Positions 15,631 through 24,716 of a stretch of DNA of 47,659 nucleotides are shown here, in pieces. Position 1 is the first letter of the stretch. Each line of letters opens with the position of its first letter. The position numbers and the translations under genes are program-made. The notes under the pieces were generated by a model. That model searched no databases. It was given only the letters and a program-made list of their open reading frames with translations, and had not been told where the DNA came from. Source of the stretch: CAZFJG01 sp964410915 (lineage in GTDB: Bacteria; Synergistota; Synergistia; Synergistales; JAFGMB01); the NCBI GenBank assembly GCA_964410915.1, contig CAYPIU010000012.1, positions 1 to 47,659 on the forward strand, given 5' to 3'.

Positions 15631-16836
15631 ATGGCCCTTAAATGGGAAAATATATTCAGTGAAGCAGCAATCAAGCAAAAAGCTTCTCCTATACGTGAAA
15701 TGATGAGTGCAATAAAAAAACCCGGAATGATATCTTTTGCGGGAGGCATGCCTGATCCGGATATTTTCCCCCTTGAGAAGTTTGCAGAATCTGCCAGCAT
15801 AATACATACCGCCGGAAAAGATATCCTCCAGTATGGAGCAACGGATGGATACCCTCCACTTAAGGAGTTCATTTCAGAATGGACTGCCCCGAGAATGGGC
15901 AGAAAAACTGCAATGGAAGAAATACTAATAACATCTGGTTCTATCCAGGTAGCTGATCTTTTGACCCTTTCCACTCTCAATCCCGGGGATCATATCATTA
16001 CTGAATCCCCCACGTTCCTTGGAACCATCCTTGATATGCATAATCATGGCGCTGATCTTTCGGGCATTCCATGCGATTCTGAGGGTATGAAAGTTGATAT
16101 GATACCTCCGGAGATAGAACGGATCAGAGCATCAGGGGGAGAAGTTAAATACATATACACAATTCCCAATTTCCAGAATCCAGTTGGATGTACAATGACA
16201 CTTGAAAGACGAAAAAGATTGCTTGAAATAGCTCACAGATATAATGTTCCCATTCTTGAGGATGACCCTTACGGTTATATCAGATTCGAGGGGGAGGACT
16301 TTCCTACCCTTTTTGCCCTGGATGAACATAGCAGTGTAATATTTGCAGGCTCCTTTTCCAAAATATTAGCCCCCGGAGTAAGGGTAGGCTGGTGCATCGG
16401 ACCACCTGAGATAATTCGCAAGATGACTGTCTTCAAACAGGGTTTAGATACTTCCACGAGTATAGTAGCTCAGGGTCTCATTTATGAATATTGCAGAAAG
16501 GGCTACCTCGAGTCCATGTTGCCTGGGATAATAGATCATTACAGAAAAAAACGGGATGTTATGGAAGAATCATTCAGGAAGTTTCTACCTGTAGACAAAG
16601 TAAATTACACAACTCCGAGCGGAGGATTTTTCTACTGGCTGAACACCCCGGATATAACGACCGATGATCTTTTCGATAAAGCCATCGAGAGAAAAGTAGC
16701 TTTCGTTAAAGGCCATCCATTTTTCCCTAATGAGGGAGGAGAAAACGAGTTCCGTATGTGTTACTCCTTTGCATCCATTGATGAGATCGAAGAGGGCGTA
16801 AAAAGACTTGCTGAAGCAATGAATGAACTTCTATAG
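15631..16836 (+). CDS. PLP aminotransferase of the LysN/2-aminoadipate (MocR-like) group, copy 2
   Basis: A 401-aa paralogue of the preceding enzyme, with the same motifs: ISFAGGMPDPDIFP, the Asn of NFQNPVGCTM, LEDDPYGYIRFEG and the PLP lysine in GSFSKILAPGVRVGW. The substrate-binding stretches differ between the copies (for example TSGSIQVADLL here where copy 1 has TTGSQQGLDLF), so specificities may differ. It has a strong AGGAGGTG SD 8 nt before the ATG. The two genes are 75 bp apart in one direction, separated by a hairpin, and are followed by a clear terminator. Gene duplication is the simple explanation. Confidence 0.87.
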   Translation: MALKWENIFSEAAIKQKASPIREMMSAIKKPGMISFAGGMPDPDIFPLEKFAESASIIHTAGKDILQYGATDGYPPLKEFISEWTAPRMGRKTAMEEILITSGSIQVADLLTLSTLNPGDHIITESPTFLGTILDMHNHGADLSGIPCDSEGMKVDMIPPEIERIRASGGEVKYIYTIPNFQNPVGCTMTLERRKRLLEIAHRYNVPILEDDPYGYIRFEGEDFPTLFALDEHSSVIFAGSFSKILAPGVRVGWCIGPPEIIRKMTVFKQGLDTSTSIVAQGLIYEYCRKGYLESMLPGIIDHYRKKRDVMEESFRKFLPVDKVNYTTPSGGFFYWLNTPDITTDDLFDKAIERKVAFVKGHPFFPNEGGENEFRMCYSFASIDEIEEGVKRLAEAMNELL

Positions 16837-16855
16837 AGAGATCTTTGCTTCTCCG

Positions 16856-16886
16856 GAGGGGCCCTCTGCCAGGCCCCTCTTTCTTT
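16856..16886 (+). terminator. Terminator after the aminotransferase pair
   Basis: An 8-bp GC-rich stem (16856-16863 with 16872-16879), an 8-nt loop and a T-rich tail. Confidence 0.8.
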
Positions 16887-16908
16887 ATGGACTGGATTCA
16901 GAACACAG

Positions 16909-16917
16909 TGTTATAAT
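16909..16917 (+). promoter_or_regulatory. Extended -10 promoter of mnmE
   Basis: TGTTATAAT: a TGn extension directly before a perfect TATAAT, about 49 bp ahead of the mnmE ATG. No good -35 box is seen, as is usual for extended -10 promoters. The same nine bases recur at 20129 and 24639. Confidence 0.6.
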
Positions 16918-16965
16918 TACCACGCTGTTAGAATAAAGAGTTAACAAACGAGGAGAGATATCTAT

Positions 16966-18333
16966 ATGTTCGAAGACACTATTGCAGCTATCTCTACAGC
17001 ATGGGGAGAAGCAGGGATTGCCATTATAAGGCTTTCGGGCCCGGATGCCAGATCAATGGCAGATAAGGTCTTCAAGGGAGTCAAACCACTCTCTCAGACT
17101 CCCCCAAGATACATGCGAAATGGATATATTATCGACAGAAGCGGCGAACCTCTTGATAAGGTACTGGCCGTATGGTTCGAAGGTCCCAAAAGTTATACGG
17201 GGGAAGATGTAGTTGAGATCCAGTGTCACGGCGGTACTCTTATAGCCCAGATATGTCTGGACCTCTTCACCTGCATTGGGGCAAGACACGCTGAACCAGG
17301 AGAATTTACCAGAAGGGCATTTATCAATAACAGGATAGATCTTTCCCAGGCAGAAGCGATCATAGGAATTATAAGGTCAAAAAGCGAAGAAGCCCTGAGA
17401 TCCGCAACCAGAACATTAAAAGGTGAACTCTCGGAATTTGTGAGATCTGATTATGAAGAGATCTTGAACCTCTCCGCCAGGATGGAAGTTGGGCTTGACT
17501 TTCCGGAAGAGGATATTCCCTACATAGATGATAGTGAAGCTGAAGATAGCATTATGACAATAAAACAGAGTCTTGAGGATCTTCTGGATCGCTGCAGAAC
17601 AGGATATCTGATGAGAGAAGGCATCCGCGTGGCCCTTGTAGGTCGACCGAATGTAGGGAAATCATCACTTCTGAATGCATTCCTGAAAGAAGCAAGAGCT
17701 ATTGTTACTTCAGTTCCGGGGACAACAAGGGATATTATTGAAGAAGTCCTGACCTACCGTGGAGTTCCATTGAGGATCATAGATACTGCAGGAATAGGAA
17801 CACCGGCAGATGAAGTGGAGGCAATCGGTGTCGAGCGAGCAGAAAAAGAGATGGTTCGTGCAGAGATCAGACTATGGGTTATAGACGGTAGCCAGGAACT
17901 CACAGAAGCAGATATCAGGCTTTCCGAAAAGCTGGCGGATCTAAGCCATATAGTTGTTATCAATAAAGCTGATCTTCCACTGCTTGTAAATGAAGAATAT
18001 ATGAACAGTATCCTTCCTGCAAGTCCGGTTTTTACCATATCAGCTCAGAAACAGGAAGGGATCGAAAAACTCAAGGATGAGATAGTATCATCAGTCGCAG
18101 GAAGCGGAAGCCTTGATGCAGGATTAAATGCTACATCAAGGCAAATAAGTGAAATTCAGGAAGCAAAAGATTCATTGCAGAGTTCTTTTGAAGCACTCCA
18201 GGCAGGCCTTGGCCAGGATATCGCTGCCGCATGTCTTACTGAAGCAAGATACTCTCTGGAAAGGATCCTGGGATTACAGAGCGACGATACCCTTCTTGAA
18301 ACAATTTTCAGCCAGTTCTGCGTTGGAAAATGA
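16966..18333 (+). CDS. mnmE: tRNA modification GTPase MnmE
   Basis: MnmE works with MnmG to place a carboxymethylaminomethyl (or related) group on C5 of the wobble uridine in certain tRNAs. The 455-aa length is standard. The N-terminal tetrahydrofolate-binding domain starts with DTIAAISTAWGEAGIAIIRL; the inserted G domain has GRPNVGKSS, the switch region VPGTTRDII, DTAG and NKAD. The C-terminal helical domain ends in the invariant FCVGK (Cys-x-Gly-Lys). GGAGAG lies 8 nt before the ATG. It converges on the aminopeptidase gene with only 8 bp between stops. mnmG is not in the window. Confidence 0.96.
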   Translation: MFEDTIAAISTAWGEAGIAIIRLSGPDARSMADKVFKGVKPLSQTPPRYMRNGYIIDRSGEPLDKVLAVWFEGPKSYTGEDVVEIQCHGGTLIAQICLDLFTCIGARHAEPGEFTRRAFINNRIDLSQAEAIIGIIRSKSEEALRSATRTLKGELSEFVRSDYEEILNLSARMEVGLDFPEEDIPYIDDSEAEDSIMTIKQSLEDLLDRCRTGYLMREGIRVALVGRPNVGKSSLLNAFLKEARAIVTSVPGTTRDIIEEVLTYRGVPLRIIDTAGIGTPADEVEAIGVERAEKEMVRAEIRLWVIDGSQELTEADIRLSEKLADLSHIVVINKADLPLLVNEEYMNSILPASPVFTISAQKQEGIEKLKDEIVSSVAGSGSLDAGLNATSRQISEIQEAKDSLQSSFEALQAGLGQDIAAACLTEARYSLERILGLQSDDTLLETIFSQFCVGK

Positions 18334-18341
18334 TCCCAGGT

Positions 18342-19805
18342 TCACTGGTCCTGAAAACCCGCCAGATACGCAAGGCAGGTTCTGACCCCATATCCACTTG
18401 CCCCCCCTGGATAGTAACTGAACGGCTTTTTGTAATTATCAACCCCTGCTATATCAAGATGGATCCAGTTTATATTTTCTTTGACAAATTCCTGGAGGAA
18501 CATCGCCGCAGTAATTGCACCGCCAGCTCTCCCACCGGTATTTAAAACATCAGCAATTTTTGATTTTATATTCTCCCTGAGCTTTTCATCATCCAGCGGC
18601 AGCTTCCAGAACCTTTCTCCGGTTTTATCTGACACTTCAATAAATTGTCCAGCCACATTATCTGCATTGGAGAAAAGACCCGCCGTGTAATTTCCAAGAG
18701 CAATAACACATGCTCCCGTTAATGTGGCAAGATCAATAATAATATCAGGCTCAAGCTCACATGAAAATGACAGGCTGTCAGCAAGAGTAACTCTTCCTTC
18801 AGCGTCTGTATTGTCTATCTCGATCGTTTTACCATTTCTCGCCATTATAATGTCATCCGGCCTGTAAGAATTACCTCCAGGCATATTTTCAGCAGCAGCT
18901 ATTACAACATGTACTTCTAATGGAAGAGCAAGATCCGCAGCACCCTTTATGATCCCAAGGGCATTACAGGCTCCAGTTTTATCTCCCTTCATATCACGCA
19001 TATGTTCACCTGGTTTGATATTAAGTCCGCCACTGTCAAAAGTTACACCCTTGCCAACAATGACAACTTTTTTAACCGGTTTTTCCTCGGGCTTGTAGGA
19101 AAGATGAATAAATCTGGGCGGGACTTCCGAGCCTTTCCCTACATTCCATAATGCGAGCATGTTTTCATCCTGGATCCTTTTCTCATCCCAGATATCACAT
19201 TCAAGTCCCAGACTGTCAGCCAGATCCATGGCTTTATTGGAAAGTGATACAGGATCTATTACATTACCTGGTTCGTTCGCCAGATCTCTGGCAAAATTCT
19301 GGGCTTCGGCGATTTTTCGAGCCTTATCAATGTCCTCCTGCTGTCCAGCCGCTAAAGCGATCTTTTGTATATGAAAGGGTTCTTCCTCCATAGATGTCCT
19401 GTATTTGTCAAATGTATAACAACCCAGTAAAAGACCTTCCGTGACGGCAGTTATAAAGTTCGGATCCATAACAGGCTGAAACATTATAACCACATCTTCA
19501 AGTCTGTCTGATTTAAGGACCCTCGAAAATTCTCCCGAGACTGAGCGGAATGTGTCTTCTTTCATTTTTCTTTCTTCGCCCAGACCGGCAAGATAAATAT
19601 TGTTAAATTCAGCTTTATGAACAGGTATTCGAAGAATCTTACCTTTTTTGGCTCGAAAATCAGTCTGCTCAATGATCTCACCAATCAGCTCTTTTGACTT
19701 GTTCGACAATTGCTGTGGCAGTACCGGGTTATCCTGATTCAGGAACAGACAGAGATTTTTGAATGATGATCTATCTATCTTTTCGTTGAATACAGTTATT
19801 TCCAT
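18342..19805 (-). CDS. pepA: Leucyl aminopeptidase (M17)
   Basis: This 487-aa cytosolic metallopeptidase removes N-terminal residues, preferring Leu. The catalytic domain carries the metal-binding GKGVTFDSGGLNIKPG with its Lys and Asp, the second Asp/Lys region MKGDKTGACNALG, and the family signature NTDAEGRVTLADSL with Asp and Glu ligands. The N-terminal half is the variable domain. The ATG has AAAGGGTG 7 nt upstream. Peptidases like this are expected to be important in peptide-fermenting Synergistota (inference). The gene has its own promoter region (19806-20000). Confidence 0.94.
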   Translation of the reverse strand: MEITVFNEKIDRSSFKNLCLFLNQDNPVLPQQLSNKSKELIGEIIEQTDFRAKKGKILRIPVHKAEFNNIYLAGLGEERKMKEDTFRSVSGEFSRVLKSDRLEDVVIMFQPVMDPNFITAVTEGLLLGCYTFDKYRTSMEEEPFHIQKIALAAGQQEDIDKARKIAEAQNFARDLANEPGNVIDPVSLSNKAMDLADSLGLECDIWDEKRIQDENMLALWNVGKGSEVPPRFIHLSYKPEEKPVKKVVIVGKGVTFDSGGLNIKPGEHMRDMKGDKTGACNALGIIKGAADLALPLEVHVVIAAAENMPGGNSYRPDDIIMARNGKTIEIDNTDAEGRVTLADSLSFSCELEPDIIIDLATLTGACVIALGNYTAGLFSNADNVAGQFIEVSDKTGERFWKLPLDDEKLRENIKSKIADVLNTGGRAGGAITAAMFLQEFVKENINWIHLDIAGVDNYKKPFSYYPGGASGYGVRTCLAYLAGFQDQ

Positions 19806-20181
19806 GTTATAACACCCTTTCTCATCTTTGATAACAAGTTATATCAGGTTAGATTAACACTCTGATCGATATATTTGCAATATCTATTTAGACTTCAGTA
19901 CCATATCATACTGTTCTTACCTTTAGTGTTGGATACTTTACCTCCCCCTTTGAAATGGCAATAAAATATTATCAGAAAGACAGGTATTCATGTTTTTTTG
20001 AGTTGAAAAACCTGACCTGAAAATCTTTAAAAAAAATAATTCCGCTTGCTTAAAGAATTATAATTGTAAACCGCGATCAGACTATTTAACATACTCAACT
20101 AATTAACCCAGTCACATAACCTGTTTTTTGTTATAATGTATTAGTAATGTAATATCAGAACAATATAGAGGAGGCATAAAA
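19806..20181. promoter_or_regulatory. Divergent intergenic region with extended -10 promoter for the nitroreductase
   Basis: 376 bp without a gene. On the plus strand TGTTATAAT at 20129-20137 is a perfect extended -10 box 45 bp before the nitroreductase ATG; no matching -35 is seen. The left part should hold the pepA promoter, for which no clear boxes are seen. No strong hairpin was found. Confidence 0.55.
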
Positions 20182-20784
20182 ATGGAAAAACCTGCTATGA
20201 CTGGTCGCCCTTTAATTGACGAGATCAAAAACCGGTGGAGCCCTCGCGCCCTGTCCTCGGATCCTATCTCCCCCAAAACACTACTCACCGTTTTTGAAGC
20301 GGGAAGATGGGCTCCTTCATGTTTTAATGACCAACCCTGGTTCTATATAATTGCCCAGAAAAATCAACCTGACGAATTCGAAAAAATGCTTTCCTGCCTC
20401 GTGGAGAAAAACCAGTCCTGGGCAGTAAATGCTTCGGTACTTTCAATCGGCATTTCCAGAATAAGTTTCAGCACCAGAGACCGGGAAAACAGACATGCTT
20501 TTCATGACCTCGGAATGTCTATAATGAACATGATGACACAGGCAACCTCCATGGGTCTTTTTATTCATGCAATGGCTGGATTTTCTGCTGAAAAAGCCAG
20601 AAACATCTACTCTATACCTGAAGGTTATGAACCTGTAACCGCCCTGGCAATTGGCTACCCAGGAACCATTGAAGAACTGCCTGAAGATTTCAGGGATGCA
20701 GAGATAAAACCAAGGGAAAGAAAAGAACTTGATTCCTTTATCTTTGAAAAGAAGTGGGGAGAGAAATGGGACAATAGTAAATAG
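20182..20784 (+). CDS. Nitroreductase-family flavoprotein
   Basis: A 200-aa FMN-dependent oxidoreductase. The N-terminal RWSPRALSSDPIS matches the FMN-binding RxSxR pattern, followed by EAGRWAPSCFNDQPWFYI, where family members bind the cofactor and active-site water. The C-terminal ALAIGYPG is also typical, and lysine or arginine follows for phosphate binding. Such proteins reduce nitro groups, quinones or other acceptors with NAD(P)H; the physiological substrate cannot be read off. GAGGAGG precedes the ATG by 7 nt. Single gene, convergent with the permease. Confidence 0.87.
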   Translation: MEKPAMTGRPLIDEIKNRWSPRALSSDPISPKTLLTVFEAGRWAPSCFNDQPWFYIIAQKNQPDEFEKMLSCLVEKNQSWAVNASVLSIGISRISFSTRDRENRHAFHDLGMSIMNMMTQATSMGLFIHAMAGFSAEKARNIYSIPEGYEPVTALAIGYPGTIEELPEDFRDAEIKPRERKELDSFIFEKKWGEKWDNSK

Positions 20785-20806
20785 ATACACCTTACCATCA
20801 GCAGCT

Positions 20807-21712
20807 TTATACGGATTTTCCTGAATTAACAAGACCCATCCCTGCCAGCACCATTATTCCACCGGAGATGATCCAGAGTCCAACAGGTTCGGAGAGCACC
20901 AATGCTGCAACAGCAACCCCAACCAGAGGACTTAGATACATGAATATACCTACTCTTGATACCGGAAGTTTCCTCAAAGCGCTGTACCATAAAAGATATG
21001 CCAGGGCAGAGCAGAATACTCCCAGGAATATAACGCTTGACCAGCCGGAAAAAGAAAGTCTGTGAACCTCTAACGCATTTCCCGTCACCATGAGAGTAAT
21101 GGAAATAAAGATCCAGCCAGAGAACATAACATAGAACATAGCAAGGGATGGAAGATATTTTTCAAGTTTATTCCTTGAAATTACTGAAAAGACAGCCCAT
21201 GTGAAAACACTGCAGGTTACCAGTAATTCACCAGAGTTACCGCTATGATCAAGAAGGACAGATAAATGCCCGTCTGTGACTACAAGAACAACACCTGATG
21301 CTGCCAAAAGAACTCCAATGACCTGTTGAATTTGAAGTGCCTCTGAAAGGAAAACCGCCCCTAAAATGGCTATCATTATCGGTGTACTCGCAACGATAAG
21401 GGCAGAAACTCCAGCTGAAGCGGTTTTAAGACCCGTGGACTGAATAAAATTGTGAAGAAATATCCCGATGAGGCCTAGCATTGCAAAATCAAAAATATCC
21501 CTTAGCGGAAGAAGTTTCATTTTCCCCCTCACTATAAGAAGGGTTCCCAGTACAAGAGAACCTATACCGAACCTCAACCATAACAGGATTATAGGAGAAA
21601 CCTCATTTACTGCTACTTTAGTAGCAGTAAATGAGGCTCCCCAAAAACTCACAGCTAAAGCTGCACATAGCATCGCTGCAGCCTGTTCTTTTGTAGAACA
21701 GTTTTTCAGCAT
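20807..21712 (-). CDS. EamA/DMT-family permease
   Basis: A 301-aa inner-membrane protein with ten predicted helices formed by two EamA repeats. Marker segments are SFWGASFTATKVAVNE in helix 1, PIILLWLRFGIGSLVL in helix 2 and the APL-like PVGLWIISGGIMVLAG near the end. Family members export amino acids, metabolites or drugs. The substrate is not evident. The start is uncertain, as only a weak purine stretch lies before the ATG at 21712. The gene is 30 bp downstream of htpG on the same strand, so read-through is possible. Confidence 0.85.
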   Translation of the reverse strand: MLKNCSTKEQAAAMLCAALAVSFWGASFTATKVAVNEVSPIILLWLRFGIGSLVLGTLLIVRGKMKLLPLRDIFDFAMLGLIGIFLHNFIQSTGLKTASAGVSALIVASTPIMIAILGAVFLSEALQIQQVIGVLLAASGVVLVVTDGHLSVLLDHSGNSGELLVTCSVFTWAVFSVISRNKLEKYLPSLAMFYVMFSGWIFISITLMVTGNALEVHRLSFSGWSSVIFLGVFCSALAYLLWYSALRKLPVSRVGIFMYLSPLVGVAVAALVLSEPVGLWIISGGIMVLAGMGLVNSGKSV

Positions 21713-21742
21713 GGTTTTATTTTTAACTTTTCACTAAAAAGG

Positions 21743-23662
21743 TCATTTACTCTCAAGAGCCAGGGACATCAACCGGGAGAATCTGGCTGAAAAACCTCCC
21801 AGATCCTGGATCTCACCACCATCCGCAAGAATTGCCTGATCATAAAGAAGTCTTGCAAAATCCTCAAGAAGATCCTTTTTCTCATCTTCTTTCACGATAC
21901 TGTTCATTTTTCTCAGGACAACATGCTCCGGGTTTATCTCAAGAACTTTCTTGACCTTTGGAGCCTCCTGCCCCATTGCTTTAAGCAGTTTCTCCATCTG
22001 CGGTGTTATGCCTTTTTCGTCAGTAACAAGACACGAAGCAGATTTTGTAAGCCTTTCTGATAACCGTACTTCCTCAACATCTTCATCAAGAGTAGCCTGG
22101 AGGAATTCGAGAAGATCCTTCATTGAATCTTTCTCTTTGTCAAGTTTTTCTTTTTCCTCCTCTGATTCGCCAGATCCTGGTTTTACATTGCTCATTGATA
22201 CAGAAAGCATCTGTTTACCCTCGTATTCCTGAACATAGCTCACCATGATCTCGTCCACAGGCTCAGGAAGTAAAAGAACTTCATACCCTTTTTCCCTGAA
22301 TACTTCCAGCTGAGGTGAATTCTTTAGCTTATCAAGCGATTGTCCAGTTATATAATATATTCCCTCCTGATCTTCCTTACTCCGGGTAATATATTCTTTC
22401 AAAGTAGTCAGAACACCCTCAGATCCTGTCGAATGGAACAGGGCGATATCGAGAATACTCTTTTTATTGCTCTGGTCCTGAACTGTGCCTTCTTTGAGAA
22501 CAGATCCAAACTCCTGCCAGAAAGTTTCATATTTCTCCCGTTCATTTTCAAGGATCCTGCCAAGTTCATTCAGGACCTTTCTTGTAGCACTTTTCCTTAT
22601 TGTTCTTACAACAGGATCATCCTGAAGGATCTCTCTTGAAATATTAAGTGGTAGATCCTCTGAATCAATTACTCCCCTGACAAAACGCAGATAATCAGGG
22701 ACAAGTTCCCTGCATTCATCCATTATGAATACACGTTTTATGTAAAGGTTTATTCCTGAATGCCTTTCAGGCTGGAAGAGATCCACAGGAGCTTTAGAAG
22801 GAATAAAGAAAAGACCCCTGAACTGTGTAGCTCCTTCAATGGAAAAGGCTATCCTGTGAATGGGAAGCTCCCAGTCATGGCTTATGTACTTGTAAAACTC
22901 GTTATACTCTTCATCGGTGACTTCATTTTCGGATCTCATCCATATGGCTTTCATTGAATTAAGAACATTGTCTTCAATAGTCACGTTTTCATTGTCATCT
23001 TTTTTTTCTACCTGCATTTTGACCGGATAAGATATAAAATCCGAGTACTTCTTAACTATAGAGCGTACAACCCACTCATCCGTATAATCCTTGAGCCCTG
23101 TCTCCTCTTCCGGCTTTTTCAGATGCAGGGTAACCACTGTTCCATTCTGTTCTTTATCTAACTTTTCGAGAGTATAGGAACCATCCCCGCTTGATTCCCA
23201 TTTCCAGCCCTCAGAATCACCCGCTCTCCGGGTGACAAGGGTAACCTTATCGGCTACCATGAAAGATGAATAAAAACCAACTCCAAACTGTCCGATAAGT
23301 TCCTCTGGAATATTGGCAGATCTACTCTTTTTAAGAATTTCAAGGTACTCTTTTGTACCCGACTTGGCTATAGTCCCTATAAACTCACGAATTTCTTCAT
23401 TGTTCATCCCGATTCCATTATCAGAGACAGATAAAGAACCGGCTTCTTTATCAACCTCAATTCTGATCTCCGGTTCCTGTGCCAGATCAGAAAGAGTTTC
23501 ATTTGTTAATTTTTCAAGCCTGAGTTTATCCAGTGCATCAGAACTATTTGATATCAGCTCCCTCAGGAAGATATCCTTGTTGGAATAGACCGAATGCACC
23601 ATCATTTCCAATATCTGTCTTGCCTCTGTCTGAAATTCGTATCTTGTCTTTTCTGAAGACAT
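21743..23662 (-). CDS. htpG: Molecular chaperone HtpG (Hsp90)
   Basis: A 639-aa bacterial Hsp90. The N-terminal ATPase domain shows FLRELISNSSDALDKL, the ADP-binding DNGIGMNNEE, and GQFGVGFYSSFMVAD. The middle domain has the Arg of LPLNISREILQDD that contacts ATP, and the C-terminal part has the dimerisation region. An acidic Lys/Glu-rich patch near residue 490 (about EEEKEKLDKEKDS) is longer than in E. coli. GGGAGG is about 12 nt before the ATG, a somewhat long spacing. No CIRCE or other heat-shock operator was recognised upstream. Confidence 0.96.
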   Translation of the reverse strand: MSSEKTRYEFQTEARQILEMMVHSVYSNKDIFLRELISNSSDALDKLRLEKLTNETLSDLAQEPEIRIEVDKEAGSLSVSDNGIGMNNEEIREFIGTIAKSGTKEYLEILKKSRSANIPEELIGQFGVGFYSSFMVADKVTLVTRRAGDSEGWKWESSGDGSYTLEKLDKEQNGTVVTLHLKKPEEETGLKDYTDEWVVRSIVKKYSDFISYPVKMQVEKKDDNENVTIEDNVLNSMKAIWMRSENEVTDEEYNEFYKYISHDWELPIHRIAFSIEGATQFRGLFFIPSKAPVDLFQPERHSGINLYIKRVFIMDECRELVPDYLRFVRGVIDSEDLPLNISREILQDDPVVRTIRKSATRKVLNELGRILENEREKYETFWQEFGSVLKEGTVQDQSNKKSILDIALFHSTGSEGVLTTLKEYITRSKEDQEGIYYITGQSLDKLKNSPQLEVFREKGYEVLLLPEPVDEIMVSYVQEYEGKQMLSVSMSNVKPGSGESEEEKEKLDKEKDSMKDLLEFLQATLDEDVEEVRLSERLTKSASCLVTDEKGITPQMEKLLKAMGQEAPKVKKVLEINPEHVVLRKMNSIVKEDEKKDLLEDFARLLYDQAILADGGEIQDLGGFSARFSRLMSLALESK

Positions 23663-23738
23663 GAACTATCAAATCCTCCCTGGTCATTGAATTTCTGGTA
23701 TTTAGAATATTTTCTTTAATGCGGAAAGAACCGATAGA

Positions 23739-24410
23739 CTATGCTGTAGTATCTGTAAGTTCCCTCTTGAGCATTACTTCCATCATATTGCTATAGCTAT
23801 CTACCATCTGGCTGTGATATTTCATGACTCCTGCAATATATCTTCTCCCACTGGCACCAAGATATCTCGAAAGGGCTTCCGATATATCCCCCCCTGAAGA
23901 TTGCATATAACATGAAAAGATATAAGTACCTACAAGAATGTTATTTCTTGGCTGGATAAGATCAGAAAGAGTAGCTATCTCTGAAAATGCTTTTCTGATA
24001 TTTCCTCTGTGAACACTCCAGTTTACCTGCATAAGACCATAAGCACCGCAGGAAGATCTTGCCTTGTATTTTGCATGGGATTCCTTGATAAGTATGGACG
24101 CTATAAGGAATGGATCTATCTGAAATGCCGCGGAAGCCTCCATAACATATTCAGAAAACTTCGATGCTGCATAATTCTCAAGATTTGAATTAACCGACTT
24201 AAACTTTCTGGCTATGACATCCTTCTTTACTTTCCCTGCAATTTGAGTGACAATCTCTTCCTTCTCAATTTTTGACTCCTCGGTATTGAGCATTTTACTT
24301 TCAATGAGCTGTCCTTCAGCAAAAACAGGTTTAACTATCTTCATTCCCGAAAATAGTATAGCTGCAATGGTAACCAGGATAAGAATGTTCCTTGGTATTT
24401 TTTTCAACAT
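23739..24410 (-). CDS. Small secreted lytic transglycosylase (SLT domain)
   Basis: A 223-aa protein. I place the start at ATG 24410, with AGAGGAGAG just upstream; an earlier ATG lacks an SD. It starts with a signal anchor (LKKIPRNILILVTIAAILFS). The SLT fold is recognised by the catalytic Glu in LIKESHAKYKA, by SCGAYGLMQVNW and by the C-terminal SRYLGASGRRYI segment. It cleaves peptidoglycan in the periplasm. It is much shorter than the Slt-type enzyme at 7.1 kb and has no TPR region. It is divergent from the ABC transporter operon. Confidence 0.83.
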   Translation of the reverse strand: MLKKIPRNILILVTIAAILFSGMKIVKPVFAEGQLIESKMLNTEESKIEKEEIVTQIAGKVKKDVIARKFKSVNSNLENYAASKFSEYVMEASAAFQIDPFLIASILIKESHAKYKARSSCGAYGLMQVNWSVHRGNIRKAFSEIATLSDLIQPRNNILVGTYIFSCYMQSSGGDISEALSRYLGASGRRYIAGVMKYHSQMVDSYSNMMEVMLKRELTDTTA

Positions 24411-24638
24411 AAACTCTCCTCTGTAGATGATTAACAAAGATTTTATTTCGATACTTATTTCATTTCCAGAGCATATTATAAAGGTACCGTCAAGTGTTTT
24501 TCAAATCAAATTTTTTAATCTAAGCTATATAATCCTGAATTCGTTATTATCTTTTAATGATCCATGTCCATAAAATCAATAAGTCTCAGGAATATATAAA
24601 ATCAAAGAGGATCTAATAATAACATGTTTGTAAATTTC

Positions 24639-24686
24639 TGTTATAATGACAACCATCTGTAGCACGTTGCCTTAGAATCGTGCTAC
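24639..24686 (+). promoter_or_regulatory. Extended -10 promoter and 5'-end hairpin of the iron-type ABC operon
   Basis: TGTTATAAT (24639-24647) is an extended -10 box, so transcription should begin near 24654. Immediately after comes a perfect 8-bp inverted repeat (24659-24666 with 24679-24686, 12-nt loop) followed by GATTTTATTT. It lies at the very 5' end of the mRNA. It may protect the transcript, act as an operator for a metal regulator or work as a weak attenuator; the sequence does not decide. It does not match a standard Fur box by eye. Confidence 0.5.
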
Positions 24687-24716
24687 GATTTTATTTATGG
24701 GAGAGTGAAAAACATC

